Source: Symbiodinium natans (Eukaryota; Sar; Dinophyceae; Suessiales; Symbiodiniaceae). From it: a stretch of DNA of 64,000 nt. A program made the position numbers and the translations under genes. The DNA lies in the NCBI GenBank assembly GCA_905221605.1, contig CAJNDS010000360.1, positions 1-64,000 on the forward strand. The letters are read 5' to 3'. Below are positions 56,327 through 64,000 of the stretch, one piece after another; position 1 is the stretch's first letter; each line of letters opens with the position of its first letter. The notes under the pieces are model-generated. The model worked only from the letters and a program-made list of their open reading frames with translations, was not told the DNA's origin and searched no databases.

Positions 56327-59300
56327 TCAATACCGAAAAACCACCGCAGCGAGCCCCAGCGAGCCCCCCACCTTCTTCAGGGACGGGATCCAGCAGAGAC
56401 GCCGCACAAAGGCCCGAAAACCCCGATCCCCCCGATCATCTGCAGCTGTGGCAGCTGTGAGCTGGTCTAAACGGCAATTGGTCAGCTTCAGCTGCTGTAG
56501 GACCCGGAAGGACTGCAGGGAATCGGCGAGTATGTCAATCTCGCATGCTGGCAGTTCGTCCAAGTCCAACTCCCGAGCTTCGCTTGCTTTCCTGTCAAAG
56601 GCATTTTGCTGCGCTGCCACCAGTGGCAGAAAATCCCCTCGATGGGTGAAGTGAACCTGTGCATTTCTGAAGGTCTTACCGCAAATCCATTTTGAAGTTG
56701 GTTCGGGGTGGTTTAGGGGACCTTGCCCATCCTTGCCCCATACACATCTTTGAATCGAACTTGACTTTGGCAAACCCCCACGTCTCCCATGGCAAGATCT
56801 CGACGGAAAGCTGCTGGTCCTTTGGGTGCGCATCGCACGGATGAGTCTCGGTCCAAGTAGTGGCCAAACTTGTTGGAATTTCGCAGGCTGGACCATTGTG
56901 ATTCTGCGATGCACCATCCGCGTTTCATATACCTGCAGGAAAGTGTGAGGTACCAAGAAACATCTCAGCAAAGAACTGAAGACTCACAGACATTTACAGA
57001 CTGTAGATGGCTGCCATGTCACTCGGTGGTGTTCTTTGTTAGCTCACTTGGATCTCGATCCATAACTTTTCCGGAGTCTTTTGAATAGACTTCCACGCTG
57101 CCCGTCCGGGCAGCCTTCCAGTTCTGAGGAGTTAAGGATCGCACACGGACCGTGTGTGTCCACTCATGTGTATAGAGCATGTCCATGCCCTTCATAGCAA
57201 GACTGAAAGCATGCTCCTGATGCCCGCTCTTGCGCTCGAACTGATACAAGCTCACATAGTCGATGAAGACACCGAAAATCTTGCCTTCTGCACGCTGTAG
57301 AACTTTGACGAGCTCCGCCAGCTGAAACCCGTAAGGATCAGGGTGTTGCATTGTTTCCCAGACGTGCGACAGAGACACCACACGCTGTTGTTCCTGTTTT
57401 TCCTGTGGGTTCTGCCGCATCCGCTGGCACCAAGCAGCCACCTTGGCAAGGTCAAAGACTCAAAGATGAAGAAAACCCCAGCAAGATACATGAGATTTGA
57501 TCAGCGGAGAACCCCTATTTCCCCAATTTTACAAACCCTACCAGGGTACTGACCCCACACACGTCACAAAGCCCCGTCCCCCTGCCTAAGAAGGATCCCC
57601 AGCATGCATCCCAACAGGAGGGTTCTCTCCGGCAGAACTGAGACGGACACGTAAGATGCGGGCCCTTATTTTGGTACCCTAAAATTGAACTCTCATGCAC
57701 AATGATTGAAAAATGCCATTTAGAGCCCTTGAAATCCCTCGCCTCTGCATGACTCAGCAGGGCCGGCCGCCCAGATCGCATCCTGATCTTCTCTGCTTCC
57801 TGTCTTCGAGGCCAGAGCTTCTTGTCATTGTCTAACTCCAGCAAATACTTCACATTGACGAGCTTGATGTCCTTGGGTAAGTTGCGGATCAAAAAACCAG
57901 TCCCACAATGTCCGACATCACAATCTTTTCCGGATGACGGCCTAACAAACCTGAAATCCGAGTGTCCGAATCCAGCAGAAAGGTCGCCAGCAACATGGGA
58001 TCCTCCAATGACTCCATTGGGTGCCTCCGTGCCCGGCAGCCCACAGCACACACAAAGATGGAGAGCAGACAAATCGACATCATGCTGTAGGCAGCTGGGC
58101 CCAGGAAGGCATAGAGGTCGAGGTTCTCGGACGTGTCAGATCGGCTCAGCCATCGGGCCAGAATCATGCTCCCAATAATGGGGAAGCTACATGCCAACAT
58201 GCCTGAAGCAACCCGCGCGACGAAGGCGGTGTAAGTCTGGCTCCAAAGAGGTTGCGTGAGCGCTCGAAACCCCAGCTCCCGCAATCGAAAGCAGCTAAGC
58301 TCGAAGCGGATGATCACCAGGACGAGGACGGCGAAGAAGTTTACCAAGCTCAAAACAAGGCCGGCTACAAAGTGTCTCCCATTCACCATGTCTGGAGAGT
58401 CATATGTTTCCTCCAGGTGCCATGCGTTTTCAGTTGCACTAAAGAACCAAAGATCACTGAAGGTGTCCCCATCGCGATTGCCACCGTGCAGCCAGATTCG
58501 GCCTTCCACAAGGGCTCCGGCGTGGTGCATGAGCGGCCCCGGCTTTTGGCCCGCAACCTTGACAAACTGCCACGTCTCCTTGCGGACATCGAACTGGAAG
58601 AGATCAGAACGATGCGGTACACCTTGGGTGTCCCCATGCATCCACAAGAAGCCGTTCTCAAAGAAGGCGACATGGCTGTGACAAGCAGGTCCAGCTGGCA
58701 GCTCCTGCCAGCCATCGCGGACGCTATATGACCAGGTATCTGCAAGAATCCGCCCGTCCCTCGATAAGCCGCCATGCAACCAGATGGTGTCCGAGTTGTA
58801 ACTTGCCATACTTACCAGAACATGCCAACTGCGTGGCTCGGGCATGGGCCCATCTCCGACTGACAAATTTTGCCAGCTTGCCCTGCCTAGCCCGGTCAGG
58901 TTGCCGAGCCAAAGGTCACCGAAAATGCCTTGCCCTGCACCGCCATACACCCAGAAAACACCATCAGGGTGCGGCTGCATGGTGTGAGCATAGCGAGGTG
59001 AAGGCATGGACTCTGAGCTTATCTTCACCCAGGCCCGGTCTGACAGGTGCCAAGTGTCACCCAAGATGCACGCGTTGGTACGGCCCCCAAAGAGGATGAT
59101 CGAGGGGCCGAAGGTGCCGGTAACAAAGCTCATCGAGTGGTCTCGGCGTGGTATCGGTGGCTCCCCCAAGGTTTGCACCCGGCTCCACTTTACCACCAGG
59201 TTCTTGGGATTGTAGAGCCAGAGCTCGTTGACCTCCTCGGCATATGCAACGGGACCATCCCGCAATGCTGCGCCTCCAAAGACCCAAAGCCTTTCTTCAG

Positions 59301-59551
59301 CGTCCGGGACCTGCAACGGTGAAAGGCCCAAGGTACCCAAAAAGACATGGAGTTTAGGGCTTAAATGGTTTTAGGAGGTTCGAAACCATAAACCCGAAAA
59401 ACCACCAACAAAAACCCTCTAGGCCCCATATGCCCCACCATGGCATGGCCAGCGCGGCGGGACGGCACACCGCTCACGGTCTCATAGCAGAGCGCAAAAA
59501 ACACCCACCGCAAACGGCCAAGCGCCATGTTTTCAAGCTCTGCTGGAAGCC
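56327..59551 (-). CDS. Kelch-repeat / multi-helix membrane protein with SHVWE-RGWCIAE-FTHR module
   Basis: Exons, minus: 59439-59551 (GVPSRRAGHAM, donor GTGGGG); 57700s-59310 (acceptor TTGCAG; about six Kelch blades such as PRRDHSMSFV, IILFGGRTNACILGDTWHLS, MPSPRYAHTM, IWLHGGNRDGDTFSDLWFFS; then three likely helices, e.g. LVLSLVNFFAVLVLVIIRF); 57023-57441 (VVSLSHVWETMQHPDPYGFQ, FIDYVSLYQFERKSG, donor GTGACA); 56722-56932 (acceptor CTGCAG, YMKRGWCIAESQWSSLR); 56327-56656 (acceptor GCACAG, VHFTHRGDFLPLVAAQQ, then LRR-like text). Phase across the 57023/56932 junction closes as NTTEYMKRGWC. The SHVWE...RGWC.AE...FTHR series is, from memory, an expanded dinoflagellate family of unknown function. 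A T6 run at 57891-57896 breaks the frame. A membrane sensor or scaffold role is inference. Confidence 0.75.
57891..57896 (-). other. apparent 1-nt frameshift in a T6/A6 homopolymer
   Basis: The Kelch-gene frame reads EKIVMSDIVGLVF and then hits a stop. Shifting by one base within the six-T run gives an uninterrupted, protein-like continuation (NLPKDIKLVNVKYLLELDND then KKLWPRRQEAEKIRM). No AG acceptor is far enough away for an intron. Either one T is missing in the assembly or this allele is broken. Confidence 0.7.
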
Positions 59552-59776
59552 CTGAGCCGCTCGCGCCTGCGGTTTCTCCATAAGCCGCATATAAGCCGCA
59601 AACACCAAAATTTGAGTTGGATAGGTGCTTGTCTGACTTGTCCACCGTGATTTCTTATGTGGCCCTACATCTGGGACTCTTCTCTTTGATGAAAGGCTTT
59701 TTGGGGGGACTGTTCTTTCCGAATCCTTCCAAAAATCAATCAGAGTGGTTTTGCCAGAATCATGATTATTCATTCA

Positions 59777-60600
59777 TCATTTGCCAAACCAAATGAACAG
59801 TCTTGCTGATTGCCCCACACAGCCGCGAAGAGGCCAGGAAGGTTGTTTCGCTCCTACTGAACCAAAACTTATCCTAACTGAACGAGAGCACCGAGGGTAG
59901 GCAAAGCCCAAGCAGCTAAGTTGCGAGAGGCCTTGCAATCTGACAAAGGTGATGAAGGTTGCAAGCAAAAAAGTCTGCTCGGCAAGCACACCTTTCACAC
60001 ACTGCAAAGCAGCTAGTGCCCCAAAGACGGGGAAAGGCTCTCCCCATACTGAGCCTCCGGCTTCCAAGCGCATCTCATCTGCTGTGCCGCTGGGGAAGCA
60101 CTGAGGGGCCGTACTGAGGCAGTGGGGCAGAGGGGCGGGGACGGCTTGGGAAAAAACAACCTTAAACCTCGATTCAATTTTGTCAAGCTCACTCGTCAGG
60201 GGATCTTCATTAAACATTTTACCACTGAAGGCACGTTGACAAGCGAGATTCACTCCTTTGACTCTGGGGATCAACGGCCTTGTTGGATGTTGGACGCTTG
60301 TCGGAGCTGAGCAGGAGGTGCCCCAGTTCTCTGGATCCAAAATATCCGCATATCCCGACACCATCGAAAGGAGACCGTTCTGTTCTTAAAAACATGCTCT
60401 CCCCCTTCACTTTTGCTCTTTGCGCTACTGTTAACACCCGGATTGTCAAACCTGGGATCAGCACGAGTTTGCAAGCTTCGGGGAGTGCGAAACATTCTGT
60501 CGGGTCCGCTGAGGAATGAACTGGAGCAGCATTTCAGAGGCAGGCCAACGGTGCCACGGTGCCATAGGAGCAAGGCAAAGACCGACTGTTTTCCGCCCAA
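59777..60600 (-). CDS. overlapping open frames, uncertain
   Basis: Minus frames of 195, 81 and 109 codons overlap. Parts read naturally (RFDNPGVNSSAKSKSEGGEH, MRIFWIQRTGAPPAQLRQAS), so an upstream exon of the Kelch gene may lie here, but part of the region is the dispersed repeat at 60050-60265. No splice model is favoured. Confidence 0.22.
60050..60265 (+). repeat. dispersed repeat, copy 2
   Basis: Shares CCGGCTTCCAAG(C/A), CATCTCATCTGCT, GATTCAATTTTGTCAAGC, GAAGGCACGTTGACAAG and GATTCACTCCTTTG with 49354-49600 in the same order. It lacks the 56-bp duplication and the CTGGCCGGGTCCT block of copy 1, and carries a 60-bp GGGG-rich insertion instead. Confidence 0.8.
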
Positions 60601-61560
60601 AGCCTACCGGTGCAGACGGCCTGGCCCTGCGGCCGTAACCTCATTGGGTTGCGGCGGCCCTGAGCCAGGTGCAAACGGCGGTTTTTTTGCTTCACACCGA
60701 GGAGAAGGACACGCCCCGTGGAGGCGAAGCGTGCTCTGGAACCAAAAATCACCGCCAAAACACAGCCACTTAAGGGATCGACACCTCTGCTCACTCAGTG
60801 AAGCTGAGAGTCAGCAAACCGCTTGCCTGGAAACAGAATCTCTCTCTCTCTCTCTCTCTCGCTCAGGAAGAGGTGGATGTCTCGCCAGCTCCTGCAAGGA
60901 AGGAAGGGTCCTTGTCAAAGTTCAGGTGGAGATGTAAGAGTCTGGTGGATGAGGTTTTGCTGGGACGCCGTGGTCTCGGAAGTTGACTTTGACTGCAAGA
61001 ACTGCTTGAAGATACCACATGAGTCTGGATTAATTTGAGAGGTTTCGTGAAACCTCGCGCTCCTCCAACACGGGCTCCCGCCTGGCTGCAGGTATAGGTC
61101 AGGTCGGACCAGCTACCAACTGGAGTCGAAGACGAACCGTTTCAAACCAGAAGTGGTCATCAACAGTGTACCAAAGCACGGCCTTTCCAAGAGTCATACT
61201 GGAGCAAAAAGCTGTAACTTCGGCTTGGCCTGCGGCCGAGAGGCGTCTAGGTCTCCTTCCCCCCAAACACAACCCTTCCCCCCAACGGTGTCACTCCCCC
61301 TCTACCTTGGGACCCCCCCCCCCCCCAGATCGCTTGGCGGAGCTGCAAACCGATGCCGTGGGGGATCCCGCCTGTCCGGGGGGGGGGGGGGGCGCCCCAA
61401 AATGCAAGAAACTGTGCCTTTTTTGGGGAGCTCTTTTTGGGGCCCTTTCTTGGGACCCCTCCTAAAACCTTCCCTGGGACCCTTTCCTGCGACCCCTGGA
61501 CCGCTGCCGAAATTCCTGGACCCGCTCCTCGTCCAACCTTCCCTAAAACCTAGATTCCTA
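60600..61560. other. no gene supported
   Basis: A (TC)n tract at 60838-60862, then a C14 run (61313-61326) and a G14 run (61378-61391) 50 bp apart. Long plus-strand frames (60413-60937, 61153-61635) are Pro/Gly/Arg-rich, without domain or acceptor/donor support, and run against the prevailing strand. Confidence 0.35.
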
Positions 61561-61689
61561 GGTGGAGTTTTTTTTGGGATTTGGTTGGGACCTGCTTTGA
61601 AAGGTTTTTGGAATGTTGTGGGCCTTAGGACATAGGCCGGCCCGGCTGCCGAGGCGGCCCGCGCAAGCGTTTACAATTACATCTCTCCA

Positions 61690-61880
61690 GCACTCCAACA
61701 GCCACGCCAGATCAGCATCGAGCGGTCTTCTGGTGCAACAGGCCGCCAGCAGCTTCGGACAGCGCCTGGAGGGAAGGCTTCCACTATTGAGAGCATTGCG
61801 GAGCCCAGCGCCCGAGCCTGAGCATACCCCAAAACCTGGAAGGCTGCTGCAGGACTCTCGCCAGAGCCTGGCCGAACCAC
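61690..61880 (-). pseudogene. decayed LRR exon
   Basis: On the minus strand CGGCCAG is followed by GCTCTGGCGAGAGTCCTGCA, which resembles the ALAxAL start of the neighbouring LRR exons, and a CAG|GCTCGGG donor-like word lies about 45 bp on. The frame between them no longer gives the LxxIxLxxNxIG core. Best read as a degenerated further copy of the exon array. Confidence 0.4.
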
Positions 61881-61950
61881 TCCAACAGACCAACAGACAG
61901 TAGAAGGTCTTAAATCCCCCGAGCCTCAATCCCGGTGAAACACCCAAAGC

Positions 61951-63147
61951 CTGGATGCCAGCGGCACCGATGCGGTTGTACCCAAGAGATATCATGGTGA
62001 TGATGTCTCGTGTTGTGCGCCAGAAGCTGACTGCGAGAGCCTGATTGCAAAGCTCCAAGAATCAACAGAGTGCCAGTTTGGAGCCACGTAGTTGCGTTTG
62101 CAAGCTGCTGCGGAGCCTGATCAAAGCTCCAACAACAGAGTGCCACCACGTAGTTGCCAGTCGGAGCGTCTTGGCCCCATCGTCACCAATGCAATTCATG
62201 TCGAGCAAGATCGCAGTGATTCTGATAGTGGCATGAGTCAGAGCATCGGCAAGAGCCTGTTTCAGCACCAAGGCCATTGCACAGCCAAGTGCAATCGAAA
62301 TACCTCAAAACCCCGAGCCTTACACCCGGTGTCCCCGATGGAACTGTCACGGAGGTTGATGTACGTGACGGTGGAGTTCTGCTTCAGGGCTTCCGCAAGG
62401 GCCTGACAGGATGTACATGAAGATTCCTGAATACAACCGGCACGTCTGAAACACCCGAGCCTTAGCCCCGCTGTCACCGATGGAATTGCCACGAAGATCT
62501 ATGTGTGTGATGGCCGAGTTCTGCCTCAGGGCGTCTGCCAGGGCCTGACAGGAGGTCCATGATAAGGCTGCACGGCACGACCGGAACATCTGAAACACCC
62601 AAGCCTGGATGCCAGCGGCACCGATGCGGTTGTACCCAAGAGATATCATGGTGATGGTCGTGTTGTGCGCCGAAGCTGCTGCGAGAGCCTGATTGCAAAG
62701 CTCCAACAACAGAGTGCCAGTTTGGAGCCACGTAGTTGCGTTTGCAGTCCGGAGCGTCTGGCACGCCCGAGCCTTGGCCCCATCGTCACCAATGCAATTC
62801 ATGTCGAGCAAGATCGCAGTGATTCTGATAGTGGCATGAGTCAGAGCATCGGCAAGAGCCTGTTTCAGCACCAAGGCCATTGCACAGCCAAGTGCAATCG
62901 AAATACCTCAAAACCCCGAGCCTTACACCCGGTGTCCCCGATGGAACTGTCACGGAGGTTGATGTACGTGACGGTGGAGTTCTGCTTCAGGGCTTCCGCA
63001 AGGGCCTGACAGGATGCAAATGAAGATTCCTGAATACAACCGGCACGTCTGAAACACCCGAGCCTTAGCCCCACTGTCACCGATGGAATTGCCACGAAGA
63101 TCTATGTGTGTGATGGCCGAGTTCTGCCTCAGGGCGTCTGCCAGGGC
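61951..63147. repeat. tandem duplication of a four-exon block in the LRR gene
   Basis: Exons at 61951-62544 and 62605-63147 correspond one to one, introns included. The last three exons and their introns are offset by exactly 603 bp and differ at only a few bases. In the left copy the first exon carries compensating indels and the adjacent donor is deleted. Confidence 0.9.
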
Positions 63148-63309
63148 CTGACAGGACGACTCCAACAGCGCAGAAGCCAGGAGAATCAAAGAACCACACT
63201 GATGGACACTCGAGATCAATCGAGCCTCAGCCCCACTGTCACCCATGGAATCGCCACTCAGATCTATGCAGGTAATAGCGCAGGTGTGCTTGAAAGCTTC
63301 CGCAAGGGC
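61951..63309 (-). CDS. ribonuclease-inhibitor-type LRR protein, one repeat per exon
   Basis: Nine exons on the minus strand: 63226-63309, 63064-63147, 62922-63005, 62773-62859, 62605-62688, 62461-62544, 62319-62402, 62170-62256, 61951-62040. Seven are 84 bp (28 codons), one 87, one 90; each encodes one LRR of the type ALADALRQNSAITHIDLRGN then SIGDSGAK. Acceptors are CAG (CCAG, TCAG, ACAG). Donors are GC (mostly GCTCGGG; GCTTGGG, GCTCGAT), so these are GC-AG introns of 58-129 bp. LRRs of this class bind proteins; in dinoflagellates they occur in many receptor-like families. The 5' start (ATG near 63387 lies in an intron-like stretch) and the 3' end are not fixed. The frame reading through introns (62347-62880) is an artefact. 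Confidence 0.75.
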
Positions 63310-63399
63310 CTGGCGGCTCCGTCCGACAGGAGCTATAATCACAAAACACGCAAGCAGAACTAAACTTAAACCGTGAACCTCAAACATTGAGCCTGAACG

Positions 63400-64000
63400 C
63401 TAAATCTTGGGGCTTTGGGAGGTGAAGGTTGCAAGGGGTTTCATTGGGCGCTTTGCCTCGTTGCGCTTGAATCCGCCTTCCTCCTGGCACAGGCTAGCCA
63501 AGTCTACGCCTCGAACTTCGCAAGGAAAACCACAGATTCCCAGTGCTTCAGCACCTCGGCCTTCGGGGGCAGCTTCTTCAAAGGTGCCTGTGGGCAGGGT
63601 TGAGAGCTGAGGGTTAAATCTCAGGGAATACAGCGGGTTGGATCAGCTGGCTGTCGAACGAGGCACCACATACTTCACTTCGTGCTAAGATGCTGGGCTG
63701 TGCGCTGCGGACAGACCTTTCCACTGCATGTGAAATATTTCATGTTCTGGCATAGTGTTTAAGATGAACAATACGGTAAAGGAAGTCGGGAATTAAAACC
63801 CCCAGAGCCCTAAACACAGTTGCCCAGAGCAGACACACTGTTGTACAGCCTCTGACTGGCATGAAGTTAGAGAGCATCACGCATCCGTCAGAAGTGAGGC
63901 ACGATGAACACTAGATGTGCCACAGTCTTGTCCATCAGACAGACCCCCTCCTCGGGAGGGCAAGTCTCGAAACGCTTCAGGGCATGGCTCGCAATTCTAT
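63400..64000. other. upstream region of the LRR gene, no exon fixed
   Basis: A CCCACAG|GCACCTTTG acceptor-like site near 63590 precedes a minus frame (EEAAPEGRGAEALGICGF) that could be an upstream exon. The last 350 bp show no convincing coding sequence, and no promoter motif can be claimed. Confidence 0.3.

Noticed and set aside
58252-59322. Plus-strand frames of 90-160 codons opposite the Kelch exon
   Set aside because: Shadows of strong minus-strand coding sequence.
60413-60937. A 174-codon plus-strand frame
   Set aside because: Arg/Pro/Gly-rich, crosses a (TC)n tract and part of a dispersed repeat, no domain.
61153-61635. A 160-codon Pro/Gly-rich plus-strand frame
   Set aside because: Its openness depends on C14 and G14 homopolymers and a TTCCTGGGACCC repeat; no domain or splice evidence.

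Overview
The window is eukaryotic nuclear DNA. It is most likely from a dinoflagellate (Symbiodiniaceae-like) or a close alveolate relative. The evidence is: plant/alveolate-type telomere motif (TTTAGGG/CCCTAAA) scattered through non-coding DNA; short exons (often 60-130 bp) in long repeat-filled introns; GT-AG introns mixed with GC-AG introns; and protein families expanded in dinoflagellates (RCC1 repeats, Kelch with membrane helices plus a 'SHVWE/RGWCIAE/FTHR' module, and ribonuclease-inhibitor-type LRRs coded one repeat per exon). No prokaryotic features, rRNA, tRNA, CRISPR array or transposase gene was recognised. I had no database or splice predictor. Exon limits come from reading frame, splice dinucleotides and phase, so they are models.

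Every gene I can support lies on the minus strand, and transcription runs right to left. From the right: (1) 61.95-63.31 kb, an LRR gene with nine LRR exons and GC-AG introns, four of the exons tandemly duplicated; (2) 56.33-59.55 kb, a Kelch/membrane/SHVWE-family gene with an apparent 1-nt frameshift in a homopolymer; (3) 51.46-52.06 kb, part of another LRR gene beside a head-to-head telomeric array; (4) 41.4-43.4 kb, unidentified exons; (5) 32.81-40.08 kb, an RCC1-repeat gene ending in a long Ser/Thr-rich tail; (6) about 9.7-31.2 kb, about 30 short exons that appear to encode a large polytopic membrane protein with a GPS-like motif, possibly more than one gene; (7) 0.3-3.9 kb, a few exons of unknown genes.

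Between and inside these genes lie at least three families of short inverted-repeat elements (MITE-like, about 100 bp): family A with ends like CCAGAGAGCCCAATACCCC, family B with ends like TATAGGGGCCTTAATAATTA, and family C with ends like GAGCCATAGTCTAAACTCC. Almost all copies of A and B sit inside introns. There are also minisatellites (56, about 57 and 106 bp periods), a 2.4-kb higher-order repeat at 45.49-47.88 kb, a 1.3-kb degenerate telomere-like domain at 6.3-7.6 kb, and many simple repeats. Most of the sequence is repeat-derived intron or intergenic DNA; clearly coding exons are perhaps a tenth of it.

The genes do not form an operon or pathway. What links them is a shared strand, a shared splice style and a shared set of intron-dwelling elements.
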